Positions 1 to 6,299 of a stretch of 64,000 nucleotides of DNA are shown here, piece after piece; position 1 is the first letter of the stretch; every line of letters begins with the position of its first letter. Source of the stretch: Candidatus Gastranaerophilales bacterium (GTDB lineage: Bacteria; Cyanobacteriota; Vampirovibrionia; Gastranaerophilales; Gastranaerophilaceae). Both the position numbers and the translations under genes were made by a program. The stretch is from NCBI GenBank assembly GCA_944322545.1, contig CALUPF010000047.1:1-64000 (forward strand), read 5' to 3'. The notes under the pieces are model-generated. The model did not search any database and was not told where the DNA came from. It saw nothing but the letters and a program-made list of their open reading frames with translations.

Positions 1-20
1 TCTGTGGAGAGGAGGAATAG

Positions 21-182
21 ATGAATTATTGGGAAATGTTAAAGGCGATAAGTCCATATGACTATTCAATTAAAAACAAAGTAACAAATAATACTAACTT
101 ATGCGGAGAATTACAGAATGATGCCAACATGTCATTATATGTGGTGTCGCAAGGTAGCCGAGGTGAAACTAGGAGAGATTAA
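21..182 (+). CDS. small hypothetical protein
   Basis: A 53-residue reading frame beginning MNYWEMLKAISP. It has a strong ribosome site (GGAGAGGAGG at about 6-15) placed correctly before ATG 21. No family is recognised. Its last third overlaps the next gene (from 118) in another frame, so it may be a genuine overlap or a truncated remnant of a longer protein. The start site is well supported; the function is unknown. Confidence 0.5.
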   Translation: MNYWEMLKAISPYDYSIKNKVTNNTNLCGELQNDANMSLYVVSQGSRGETRRD

Positions 183-297
183 CACTGGCGAAAAAGACGG
201 CTACGGCAACGACTGGCCTACTACAGTCTATGTGTGTAAGAAATGTCAAAAGAAAATCTTAAAGAAACTTGGATTACGAATGGAGGAGGAAAAATGA
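118..297 (+). CDS. small zinc-ribbon-like protein
   Basis: A 59-residue protein with two metal-binding pairs (CHYMWC near the N-terminus and VCKKC about 30 residues later), a C-H/C plus CxxC arrangement typical of a small zinc ribbon. The start at the double ATG 118/121 is preceded by GGAG at 105-108. Its stop overlaps the next ATG (ATGA at 294-297), indicating translational coupling. Role unknown; probably nucleic-acid or protein binding. Confidence 0.6.
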   Translation: MMPTCHYMWCRKVAEVKLGEINTGEKDGYGNDWPTTVYVCKKCQKKILKKLGLRMEEEK

Positions 298-548
298 GTT
301 GGGCAGAAGTAAAGGCAAAACAAGCAGAAAATATCGCAAAATTGTATGAGAAGAATCCAGACGATTGGTTTCTGAAATCGCAGATGAATAGACCAGAAGA
401 AGAACGAACAGGTTTTGCGCCGTATGATGGTAAGTGTTATTACTGCGATAAAGCAATTTGTGAAGGCGAGGAAGCCATCACAGTCGATTCATTGGGCGAT
501 TACATTATTACAAACTGTCCATATTGCCATAGAAGTTATTGTAATTAA
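294..548 (+). CDS. small cysteine-rich (zinc-binding) phage protein
   Basis: An 84-residue protein starting MSWAEVKAKQ. ATG 294 is chosen over the in-frame ATG at 243 because GGAGGAGG lies just before it and it overlaps the upstream stop. The C-terminal half has CYYC and then CPYCHRSYC, two Cys pairs likely to bind one zinc. No named family is recognised. It belongs to a string of small accessory genes at the left end. Confidence 0.7.
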   Translation: MSWAEVKAKQAENIAKLYEKNPDDWFLKSQMNRPEEERTGFAPYDGKCYYCDKAICEGEEAITVDSLGDYIITNCPYCHRSYCN

Positions 549-573
549 AAGTTAAGATAGGAGATAAAAAACA

Positions 574-804
574 ATGCTTTACATACTTTCACAAATAGCC
601 GGCTGGATAGCAACATTCCTAAGAGCAGGCGGGATGCTAGCCAAAGAACCAATGACTATTAAACTATTAGTCAGTGCAGGTAATTTGGGGTGGCTAATCT
701 CAGGGATACTAACAGCGAATGTCCCATTAGTAGTTAGCAATGGTCTATGTTTGATTATTATGGTGGTTGAGTTAGTAAGAAAGGGTGGCAATAAGAAAGG
801 TTAA
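574..804 (+). CDS. small integral membrane protein
   Basis: A 76-residue, strongly hydrophobic protein with two or three predicted membrane segments (about residues 5-22, 29-48 and 50-68) and a basic C-terminal tail. A GGAG ribosome site precedes ATG 574. It loosely resembles short YgjV/SemiSWEET-like membrane proteins and the gene at 5443. Function unknown. Confidence 0.65.
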   Translation: MLYILSQIAGWIATFLRAGGMLAKEPMTIKLLVSAGNLGWLISGILTANVPLVVSNGLCLIIMVVELVRKGGNKKG

Positions 805-827
805 GCTCGTTAATAAGGAGGCACAGA

Positions 828-1295
828 ATGAAAGGTTTTAAGTTTAGAGTTTGGGATATAGAACGAGAATGCTATCTCGATGAAGCCGAACTGGCAGGTA
901 TTACGCCAGATGGCAAATATATCTTATATATTGAGGAAGAAGAAATATCTCGATTAGAAATTGATGACAATTATGTTGTCGAATTCAATACAGGTCTCAA
1001 AGACAAGAAAGGCAAAGGTATATATGAGGGCGATATATTAGAATTCGATAACGACTTTGATGATAGTGCTCAAAGATATGTGCCATTCTTTAATGAAAAA
1101 CTATCTGCGTTCGGATTTAAGATATATGGCTATCAAGATTATATCTCCGAGAGTGGGTCTGAGGAGTTTGAATCAGAAATGTCTTTGATAGGAGAAATGG
1201 AAAATTATGAGAGAGAGGAGATTATATCTTACACAGAGCATATAAATATAGTAGGTAATATCCATGAGAATGCTGATTTATTGGAGAACAAATAA
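828..1295 (+). CDS. YopX family protein
   Basis: A 155-residue protein with the diagnostic YopX pattern: KFRVWD at the N-terminus, a central NTGLKDKKGKGIYEGDIL block, and a C-terminal VGNIHENADLL. YopX proteins are common in phages and prophages; their biochemical role is not established. It has a good ribosome site (AAGGAGG) and its stop overlaps the next start (1295). A second YopX gene lies at 1480. Confidence 0.9.
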   Translation: MKGFKFRVWDIERECYLDEAELAGITPDGKYILYIEEEEISRLEIDDNYVVEFNTGLKDKKGKGIYEGDILEFDNDFDDSAQRYVPFFNEKLSAFGFKIYGYQDYISESGSEEFESEMSLIGEMENYEREEIISYTEHINIVGNIHENADLLENK

Positions 1296-1483
1296 TGAGC
1301 AGAGAATTGCATCATCGTAAGTCTGATGATAAATATGCACTATGGTCAACTGTCGTAGATGATTATGTAACTGAATGGAAAAGCAAAAGAGAAATTAGAG
1401 ATGAATGGTTTACTGAAATTATAATAGCTGATATTGCAAAAGTAGATAAATACATGGAACAAATAGATAAGGAGGAAGAATGA
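1295..1483 (+). CDS. small hypothetical protein
   Basis: A 62-residue charged protein (MSRELHHRKSDDKYALWSTV) between two YopX genes. It overlaps both neighbours by a few bases, so it is translated as part of the same operon. It ends in an acidic KEEE tail that encodes the ribosome site of the next gene. No family is recognised. Confidence 0.65.
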   Translation: MSRELHHRKSDDKYALWSTVVDDYVTEWKSKREIRDEWFTEIIIADIAKVDKYMEQIDKEEE

Positions 1484-1857
1484 AAGAGTTGAAGTTTAGA
1501 GTATGGAATAATAGTCATAACGAGTTCATAAGACCTGATTATGGTCTAATTGGATTTTGTTATCCTCTTGATGGAAGAATATCTGTTCTAACATCTAACG
1601 ACGACCCAATAGAACACTGTGTTATTGAGCAATGCACAGGACTTAAGGACAAGCATGGCAAAGAGATATTCATAGGAGATATTGTTAGCGAACATAATGG
1701 CGATATTGTCGGTGAGATAATCCAGAAACCAAGTGGAGAATACTGTATAGCGTGGATTGGAATACATGGCGGAAGTAGTGTCTTATATGATGAATTGTCT
1801 ATGTGTGAGGTTATCGGAAATATTCATGAAAACACTGATTTATTGGAGGAAAAATGA
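1480..1857 (+). CDS. YopX family protein
   Basis: A 125-residue second YopX protein: KFRVWNN at the start, then CTGLKDKHGKEIFIGDIV and IGNIHENTDLL at the end. The core and the C-terminal block align by eye with the protein at 828, so the two are paralogs. AAGGAGGAA precedes the start. It overlaps the next ATG at 1854. Confidence 0.9.
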   Translation: MKELKFRVWNNSHNEFIRPDYGLIGFCYPLDGRISVLTSNDDPIEHCVIEQCTGLKDKHGKEIFIGDIVSEHNGDIVGEIIQKPSGEYCIAWIGIHGGSSVLYDELSMCEVIGNIHENTDLLEEK

Positions 1858-1958
1858 ACCAAGAAATCAAAAATCTCATTGAAGAAGAAACAGAAAGAAG
1901 AATTGAAAAAATACTTGAGTTCAATTATCGAAGAATATTTGTAGAAGAAAAAGAATGA
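1854..1958 (+). CDS. short charged peptide gene
   Basis: A 34-residue peptide, almost all Glu, Lys, Arg and hydrophobics, probably a single amphipathic helix. ATG 1854 overlaps the YopX stop and has GGAGGAAAA before it. Its stop TGA (1956-1958) overlaps the next ATG at 1955. The tight coupling supports translation; no function is evident. Confidence 0.5.
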   Translation: MNQEIKNLIEEETERRIEKILEFNYRRIFVEEKE

Positions 1959-2050
1959 ATATCATTATAAAAATCTGTGCAGTTTTATTAGTTATTGCTC
2001 TCTTAATAAATGTTATAAGATATGTTTTAGGCATAGCAAAAGGAAAATAA
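1955..2050 (+). CDS. single-span membrane peptide
   Basis: A 31-residue peptide made almost entirely of one hydrophobic helix (IIIKICAVLLVIALLINVI) with a basic tail. It overlaps the upstream stop (ATGA) and ends directly before the ATG at 2051. Probably a small membrane protein; unrecognised. Confidence 0.5.
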   Translation: MNIIIKICAVLLVIALLINVIRYVLGIAKGK

Positions 2051-2251
2051 ATGAAAGCAACTGCAAAATTTATCGGAGATGAATACTGGAATCATGGACA
2101 AGTATATGAAATAAAAGCAGAACTTATATCTTGTAAAGGAAGAGGAAACGAAGAAATTGGTGGAATTATTCTTTTTGAAGGAAGTTTTGCAATTGTTTAT
2201 CACTCTCTTAAAGAATTCTTAGACGATTGGTTTATATTAGAATACAAATAA
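2051..2251 (+). CDS. small hypothetical phage protein
   Basis: A 66-residue protein whose first half (KATAKFIGDEYWNHGQVYEI) resembles the small beta-rich phage proteins that begin with a KxYxG..F..G..Y pattern. It immediately follows the membrane-peptide gene, with AAAGGAAAA as ribosome site. No role can be assigned. Confidence 0.65.
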   Translation: MKATAKFIGDEYWNHGQVYEIKAELISCKGRGNEEIGGIILFEGSFAIVYHSLKEFLDDWFILEYK

Positions 2252-2261
2252 AAGGACAATA

Positions 2262-2630
2262 ATGAGAATTAAAAATCCAAAAACAAGTGAAATAGCTTAT
2301 ATAGAAGATGAATTCAATCTTACAGATGCAGAAGGAAATATCATAAAAACAATCTATTTAAATGAGCTAAAGAATTGGCAAAAATATGAAGAAGATATAT
2401 GTCTAGATTCAAGTGAAATTCAGTTCATTAAAAGCTGTCTAGAAAATCTGCATGAATGTAAATTTAATAATATCACTCATATTTTAAGAGATGGTTCACT
2501 ATTAGTATTCTGCACATATGAAGATGGAAAGATAGTATTTGTTGAAAATGCTCAAATTGTAGGCTTTAATAGAATGGAACAGAATGTAGTTTATTCATTG
2601 AAAGAGCTTGGAGTAGCCGGAAGTCAATGA
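2262..2630 (+). CDS. hypothetical protein
   Basis: A 122-residue protein, acidic and mixed alpha/beta, with no recognised motif. AAAGGACAA precedes ATG 2262. It is the last gene of the left-end operon and its stop abuts the promoter of the tRNA region. The C-terminal half (about residues 60-105) looks like beta strands. Confidence 0.65.
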   Translation: MRIKNPKTSEIAYIEDEFNLTDAEGNIIKTIYLNELKNWQKYEEDICLDSSEIQFIKSCLENLHECKFNNITHILRDGSLLVFCTYEDGKIVFVENAQIVGFNRMEQNVVYSLKELGVAGSQ

Positions 2631-2634
2631 AGTA

Positions 2635-2662
2635 TTTACTTTTTTGAAAAACGTGGTATGAT
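2635..2662 (+). promoter_or_regulatory. early-type promoter of the leader RNA/tRNA region
   Basis: TTTACT (2635-2640), a 16-bp spacer, then TATGAT (2657-2662). It matches the consensus seen at about 20 sites in the window. The predicted start, near 2669, coincides with the first strand of a 7-bp hairpin, which supports the call. Confidence 0.75.
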
Positions 2663-2668
2663 GAATAT

Positions 2669-2872
2669 GGACTGAGTGAGAAAACGAAGCTTGTCTATTC
2701 TCAGTCTTGCCTAGTTATGCAGATAAGCGCTTCACTAGGGGATTGCTTAGAACTCCATAATCTAAGACGTTTGTTAACATATCGTAAATTTGTTACGGAA
2801 CTCACAACACCGGAAGAAGTTGTGACTTTTACAGAACGAGAGACCTTTTGCTCCTTTCTTGTCTCTCGTCTT
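2669..2872 (+). ncRNA. multi-hairpin structured leader RNA upstream of tRNA
   Basis: No credible gene lies here. The transcript predicted from the 2635 promoter folds into consecutive hairpins: GACTGAG/CTCAGTC (2670-2676 with 2700-2706), CCTAGT/ACTAGG (2710-2715 with 2734-2739), CTTAGA/TCTAAG (2746-2751 with 2761-2766), CGTAA/TTACG (2783-2787 with 2793-2797), TCACAAC/GTTGTGA (2802-2808 with 2819-2825) and ACGAGAGAC/GTCTCTCGT (2836-2844 with 2861-2869). It runs directly into a CCA-ending tRNA-like domain. It may be a structured RNA in its own right or a long precursor. No known family is recognised. Confidence 0.55.
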
Positions 2873-2948
2873 AGCGGAGAGAAGATTCAGTAATCTTACT
2901 TGCTTCATAAACAAGTTAAAGTTGGTGCAACTCCAGCCTCCGCCACCA
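2873..2948 (+). tRNA. tRNA-Met(CAT)-like, degenerate
   Basis: A 76-nt cloverleaf with an encoded CCA. The acceptor AGCGGAG pairs with CTCCGCC except for an A.C mismatch at the first pair; an unpaired first position is known for initiator tRNAs. The D stem is AAGAT/ATCTT with a 6-nt loop lacking GG. The anticodon loop is TTCATAA (CAT). The T stem is GTTGG/CCAGC with loop TGCAACT rather than TTC. The fold is complete but the D and T loops are not canonical, so it may be a specialised or decaying tRNA. Confidence 0.6.
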
Positions 2949-3028
2949 CATATACTCTCTATAATATCTTCTCAGAAGCTCCAGAATGACTTCTGGTGAA
3001 CTTTAAAAGCTAGTTTAATAAAATACAT

Positions 3029-3070
3029 TCCTCTGTAATTCAATGGTAGAATAGTCGGCTGTATGCTGAT
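3029..3070 (+). pseudogene. 5' half of a tRNA interrupted by a homing endonuclease
   Basis: The acceptor strand TCCTCTG, TA, a D arm (ATTC/GAAT around AATGGTA) and an anticodon arm (GTCGG, loop CTGTATG, CTGAT; GTA in the anticodon position) are present. No T arm or 3' acceptor CAGAGGA follows. The acceptor and D arm resemble bacterial tRNA-Asn. The sequence switches at 3071 to the promoter of the HNH gene, so it looks like a tRNA broken by the endonuclease insertion. Confidence 0.55.
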
Positions 3071-3072
3071 AA

Positions 3073-3100
3073 TTTACTAAATCGAACTTTATGATATAAT
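3073..3100 (+). promoter_or_regulatory. promoter of the HNH endonuclease (leaderless)
   Basis: TTTACT (3073-3078), 16 bp, TATAAT (3095-3100). The -10 ends 6 bp before ATG 3107, so transcription should begin at or next to the start codon; no ribosome site is present. Confidence 0.7.
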
Positions 3101-3106
3101 CATTTT

Positions 3107-3664
3107 ATGGAATTTCAAGGTTCGAATTATCAATGTGAATATTGCAAAAAACCTCATGATGGCTCTTATGGTTCAGGAAGATTTTGTTCAAAAGAATGTG
3201 CAAGAGGCTATTCTAGTTTACAAAATCGTAAAGAACGCAATAAGAAAATATCTGAATCATGCAGTAAGAATGCTTGGCAAATAAAATATAAAAATTCTCA
3301 AAAGTATCAAGAGATTGAATCTAAGAGAATTAGAACTTTTAAAGATACATATAATAAAAAACGTCAAGCGAAGAAAGTTGTTGCAGGAGGAGATATTCTT
3401 GATATTAATAATCAAGAATTAGAAGAATATCGTAAAACTCATCCTATATGTGAAATTTGTGGAAGAAAGGAAACAACAGATACTTCAGGATTAGGTAAAC
3501 CTAATAAACTTTCTGTAGACCATAATCATAATACTAAAAGTTTTAGGGGTCTTTTATGCCAATCTTGTAATAGATTGTTAGGTTGGTATGAAAATCAGCA
3601 TGAGAACATAGAACGGTATTTATATTTACACGATCCAGAGTGGCGGAATGGTAAACGCAGCTGA
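3107..3664 (+). CDS. HNH homing endonuclease, endonuclease VII-like
   Basis: A 185-residue protein. The N-terminus has a zinc ribbon (CEYC ... FCSKEC, residues 9-35), followed by a basic helical linker. The C-terminal domain is recombination endonuclease VII-like: CEIC, then LSVDHNHNT (the DH/N catalytic core), then RGLLCQSCNRLLG. Such free-standing HNH nucleases are mobile elements. It splits a tRNA gene upstream, has its own promoter with no leader, and its last 31 bases are the 5' part of the tRNA-Asn at 3634, so its C-terminus is encoded by tRNA sequence. Confidence 0.85.
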   Translation: MEFQGSNYQCEYCKKPHDGSYGSGRFCSKECARGYSSLQNRKERNKKISESCSKNAWQIKYKNSQKYQEIESKRIRTFKDTYNKKRQAKKVVAGGDILDINNQELEEYRKTHPICEICGRKETTDTSGLGKPNKLSVDHNHNTKSFRGLLCQSCNRLLGWYENQHENIERYLYLHDPEWRNGKRS

Positions 3665-3716
3665 CTGTTAATCAGCCGTCATAGACTTGTGAGTTCGAGT
3701 CTCACCTCTGGAGCCA
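3634..3716 (+). tRNA. tRNA-Asn(GTT) with a long variable region
   Basis: The acceptor TCCAGAG/CTCTGGA is perfect, with discriminator G and an encoded CCA. The anticodon arm is GCTGA, loop CTGTTAA, TCAGC (GTT). The T arm GTGAG/CTCAC has loop TTCGAGT. The D arm (GCGGAATGGTAAACGC) and the 12-nt variable region are of the class II (Leu/Ser/Tyr) type, unusual for Asn. It overlaps the 3' end of the HNH gene. Confidence 0.88.
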
Positions 3717-3718
3717 TT

Positions 3719-3793
3719 GGCCTCTTCGTCTAACGGTTAGGACACTAGGTTTTCATCCTGGCAATATGAGTTCAATTCTCGTAGAGGTCACCA
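3719..3793 (+). tRNA. tRNA-Glu(TTC)
   Basis: The acceptor GGCCTCT pairs with AGAGGTC (one G.T), discriminator A, encoded CCA. The anticodon arm CTAGG/CCTGG carries loop TTTTCAT, giving TTC. The T arm has TTCAATT. It lies 2 bp after tRNA-Asn. Confidence 0.93.
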
Positions 3794-3803
3794 AAAATAA
3801 TAT

Positions 3804-3877
3804 TCCACCTAAGCATTACTGTGATGCACCTCTCTTGTAAAGAGGAGATATCAGTTCGACCCTGATAGGTGGATCCA
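3804..3877 (+). tRNA. tRNA-Thr(TGT)
   Basis: The acceptor TCCACCT/AGGTGGA is perfect, with discriminator T and encoded CCA. The anticodon arm CCTCT/AGAGG has loop CTTGTAA (TGT). The T arm is normal (TTCGACC). The D loop lacks the usual GG pair. Confidence 0.88.
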
Positions 3878-3880
3878 GAT

Positions 3881-3966
3881 AGTAGGGTGGCCGAGCGGTT
3901 GAAGGCACTGGTCTTGAAAACCAGAAGGTTAACGCCTCGCAGGTTCGAATCCTGTCCCTACTGCCA
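3881..3966 (+). tRNA. tRNA-Ser(TGA)
   Basis: Class II tRNA of 86 nt. Acceptor AGTAGGG/CCCTACT, discriminator G, encoded CCA. The anticodon arm CTGGT/ACCAG has loop CTTGAAA (TGA). It has a long variable arm and TTCGAAT in the T loop. Confidence 0.95.
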
Positions 3967-3969
3967 TAT

Positions 3970-4044
3970 CCCGTCTTGGTGCATCGGTTAGCACGTAAGA
4001 TTGTCAATCTTGAAAGATGAGTTCAACTCTCATAGGCGGGACCA
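3970..4044 (+). tRNA. tRNA-Asp(GTC)
   Basis: The acceptor CCCGTCT pairs with AGGCGGG (one T.G), discriminator A, encoded CCA. The D stem is GTGC/GCAC. The anticodon loop TTGTCAA gives GTC. The T arm is ATGAG/CTCAT with TTCAACT. Confidence 0.92.
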
Positions 4045-4176
4045 ATTAAAATTTCCATTATGGTGATAAAATTAGTTTAGACAATTTCTGAATGTATAAG
4101 AGAAAATGCCTTTGATTAAAATCTTAGAGTAGGAACTTGGACACTGTTGCAATTACCGTTATCTCCACGAAAACAT

Positions 4177-4263
4177 GCCGAGGTAATCCGTTAAAGAGGC
4201 GGGAGAGACTGTAAATCTCTTGTCGTTATGACTCGCTGGGAGCATTACCTAGACTCGGCACCA
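4177..4263 (+). tRNA. tRNA-Tyr(GTA)
   Basis: Class II tRNA of 87 nt. The acceptor GCCGAGG pairs with ACTCGGC apart from the last pair; discriminator A and an encoded CCA follow. The anticodon arm AGAGA/TCTCT has loop CTGTAAA (GTA), with a variable arm GTC/GAC. The T loop AGCATTA is not canonical. The 130 nt between this and tRNA-Asp hold nothing I can identify. Confidence 0.82.
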
Positions 4264-4281
4264 AATGAATCTAAGAAAATA

Positions 4282-4310
4282 TTTACTTTTCTTATTTTTT
4301 TGTTTAAAAT
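4282..4310 (+). promoter_or_regulatory. early-type promoter of the second tRNA group
   Basis: TTTACT (4282-4287), 17 bp, TAAAAT (4305-4310). The predicted start at about 4317-4320 falls at the 5' end of tRNA-Ile. Confidence 0.75.
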
Positions 4311-4319
4311 ATATCTTAT

Positions 4320-4394
4320 AGAGGATTAGCTCATCGGTTAGAGCATGCGTCTTATACACGCCAGAGAATAGTTCGACTCTATTATCCTCTACCA
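4320..4394 (+). tRNA. tRNA-Ile(TAT)
   Basis: The acceptor AGAGGAT/ATCCTCT is perfect, discriminator A, encoded CCA. The D stem is GCTC/GAGC. The anticodon loop CTTATAC gives TAT, reading the ATA codon, which is frequent in this AT-rich genome. The T arm has TTCGACT. It begins at the predicted start of the 4282 promoter. Confidence 0.92.
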
Positions 4395-4481
4395 GCTCGA
4401 ACGGCGGAATCGGTATATGCGGAAGACTTAAAATTTTCTTCTCGAAAGAGAATGAGAGTTCAAATCTCTCTTCGAGCACCA
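4395..4481 (+). tRNA. tRNA-Leu(TAA)
   Basis: Class II tRNA of 87 nt. Acceptor GCTCGAA/TTCGAGC, discriminator A, encoded CCA. The anticodon stem GAAGA/TTTTC has loop CTTAAAA (TAA). It has a long variable arm and TTCAAAT in the T loop. It directly abuts tRNA-Ile. Confidence 0.93.
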
Positions 4482-4483
4482 AT

Positions 4484-4560
4484 CAGGGTGTAGAACAGTT
4501 GGAGTGTTCGCCTCGCCTGGAACGAGGAGGTCGTTGGTTCAAGTCCAACCACCCTGACCA
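4484..4560 (+). tRNA. tRNA-Pro(TGG)
   Basis: The acceptor CAGGGTG/CACCCTG is perfect, discriminator A, encoded CCA. The anticodon arm CCTCG/CGAGG has loop CCTGGAA (TGG). The T arm is GTTGG/CCAAC with TTCAAGT. Last tRNA of the array. Confidence 0.94.
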
Positions 4561-4575
4561 CAAAAGGAGGCTTTT

Positions 4576-4950
4576 ATGTTGAAGTATAATAAATATTTAA
4601 AAAACATCATCAAACCGTATGAATATCCATTAAAAGAGATTTCAGAACAAGACACAGTTGAAGATGAAATTAGAGTTTGCACTTGGAATCTTGATTATGC
4701 TTTAACATTAACTATGACTTCTTATTTCAAAGCTTTTAAAGAGTATATGGACGGTTGCCCAATGGGATATGAGAAAATCAACTCTTTTGAAGATTGGGAA
4801 AAAATTATAGATGAAATTATTCATGGGTTAGAATACTATGCTAAGTTCGGAAAAAACTACAAAAACACGAAGAAATCAGCAAAAGCATCTAAAAAACTAA
4901 GACATTCTCTTTATTTGATTTCAAAATACTATGAAAGCTTTTGGTGGTAA
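4576..4950 (+). CDS. hypothetical protein
   Basis: A 124-residue, mostly helical protein with no recognised domain. AAAGGAGG before ATG 4576 is a strong ribosome site. It follows tRNA-Pro by 15 bp and is probably on the same transcript, leading into the dCMP deaminase gene. The middle contains FEDWEKIIDEIIHGLEYYAK, a likely amphipathic helix. Confidence 0.7.
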   Translation: MLKYNKYLKNIIKPYEYPLKEISEQDTVEDEIRVCTWNLDYALTLTMTSYFKAFKEYMDGCPMGYEKINSFEDWEKIIDEIIHGLEYYAKFGKNYKNTKKSAKASKKLRHSLYLISKYYESFWW

Positions 4951-4951
4951 C

Positions 4952-5446
4952 ATGACTTGGGACGAATATTTTATTTCAATTGCTAAAACTGTATCTAAAA
5001 AATCAAAAGACCCATCAACTAAAATTGGAGCAGTAATAGTAGATGAGAATCACAGACCAATAAGCTTTGGATATAATGGTCTTCCGCAAGGAGCTAAAGA
5101 AGAATTTCTCACTTTGACTGAACGTCCATTAAAATATCATTATGTAATTCATGCAGAAATGAATGCAATTTTATTTGCAAAAAGAGATTTATCAGGTTGC
5201 ACTTTATATTGTGAATATGCACCTTGTGATTCATGTCTCAAACACATCATTCAGTCAGGAATCAAAGAAGTCATTTATGAAAAATTATTTGTAAATTCAG
5301 TAAATTCTGATAAAGAGAAAACAATGACTGATAAAGCATCTCTAGAAGCTCTCAGAGGACTTCTGGTATCTTCAAATATCAAAGTTATAAACTATACTAC
5401 TCATAAGACTTTGCTTCAGGAAATTAACGAGAGGGACTCAGAATGA
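4952..5446 (+). CDS. dCMP deaminase
   Basis: A 164-residue zinc-dependent cytidine/deoxycytidylate deaminase. It converts dCMP to dUMP, the substrate for thymidylate synthesis. Zinc ligands are visible: HAEMNA (His about 67, catalytic Glu next to it) and APCDSC (about 90-95). The MTWDEYFISIAKTV start is typical of the family, so ATG 4952 is preferred to the in-frame ATG 4931. It works with the ThyX-like and dTMP kinase genes at 46.8-49.4 kb. Its stop overlaps the next start. Confidence 0.93.
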   Translation: MTWDEYFISIAKTVSKKSKDPSTKIGAVIVDENHRPISFGYNGLPQGAKEEFLTLTERPLKYHYVIHAEMNAILFAKRDLSGCTLYCEYAPCDSCLKHIIQSGIKEVIYEKLFVNSVNSDKEKTMTDKASLEALRGLLVSSNIKVINYTTHKTLLQEINERDSE

Positions 5447-5652
5447 TTTTTGAAGAGCTTGGAACTATAGCATCTATAATTGTGCTAATTTCGTTTTTAT
5501 GTAAATCAGAAAGAAAAATCAGAATCGTCAACATCGTTGGTGCTTTATTGTTTGTAGTTTATGGAGCTATTAATGGAAGCTTTTCAGTTTGGTTTTTGAA
5601 TGGTGCTTTAATTTTAATTCATTTATATAAACTTCTAAAAAATGAAAAGTAG
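5443..5652 (+). CDS. YgjV-like small membrane protein
   Basis: A 69-residue protein with two or three membrane helices (about residues 7-21, 28-43 and 45-62). The GALLFVVYGAINGSFSVWFLNGALI stretch resembles the YgjV/SemiSWEET-like bacterial inner membrane family. It overlaps the deaminase stop and the next gene. Transport or structural role unknown. Confidence 0.7.
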   Translation: MIFEELGTIASIIVLISFLCKSERKIRIVNIVGALLFVVYGAINGSFSVWFLNGALILIHLYKLLKNEK

Positions 5653-6295
5653 TCTACTAAAAAGTTATGTTGTTGCAGAATCTAAAAAATATGGTCTTTA
5701 TTGTGTTGAAAGAAATCATCTAAGAAAATATCAAAAATTCGTAGAAATTGGTGATTTTGCTTCTTTTAATGCTGCTAAATCATATCTTGAAAGAAACAGA
5801 AAATCTCTATCTAAAAAAATAAAAACAGCTCCGATTAACTATTCTGAGCCTGTTTTCACTAAAAAAGAAATCAAGCAGAGAGTCAGATACGGAAATAACT
5901 TCAACTATAATAGACAAAATGGACCAGTAATAGTCACTAAACAAGCTAAAAAGATTTCAAAACATAAAAACACTTCAAACTTTAAAAAGATTTCAAAACC
6001 TAAAAGCACTCCAAAACCTAAAAAGCAAAAAAAACAGAACGATTTTTCATTGTTTGATTTTCATAAACAACAAGCAATCAATTCTAGAATATTAAAAGAA
6101 ATTTCTAATAGTCAAGAGATTATCAAAGATTATGTTTTAATCAAGATTTATAAGAACTCTAAGAATAAGTTTTGTTCTAAATCTATAACTAAAAGATTTA
6201 AATCAAGTTCTGAAGAATCTCTAAGAATTAATCTTTTAAACTATTGCTCTAAATTCAATGTAACTATCATTTCAGAGATTAAATATCAAAGTTAA
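5642..6295 (+). CDS. lysine-rich basic protein
   Basis: A 217-residue, very basic protein. The centre (about residues 100-140) is a low-complexity Lys/Pro/Ser stretch with KPKSTPKPKK repeats, suggesting nucleic-acid binding or a disordered linker between N- and C-terminal domains. No family is recognised. It overlaps the membrane gene upstream and is the last gene before a large structured RNA. Confidence 0.65.
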   Translation: MKSSLLKSYVVAESKKYGLYCVERNHLRKYQKFVEIGDFASFNAAKSYLERNRKSLSKKIKTAPINYSEPVFTKKEIKQRVRYGNNFNYNRQNGPVIVTKQAKKISKHKNTSNFKKISKPKSTPKPKKQKKQNDFSLFDFHKQQAINSRILKEISNSQEIIKDYVLIKIYKNSKNKFCSKSITKRFKSSSEESLRINLLNYCSKFNVTIISEIKYQS

Positions 6296-6299
6296 TCAC

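Noticed and set aside
2669..2948. tmRNA
   Set aside because: The 3' domain has a full D arm and a CAT anticodon arm, the 5' acceptor strand lies next to it rather than at the transcript start, and no tag frame is seen.
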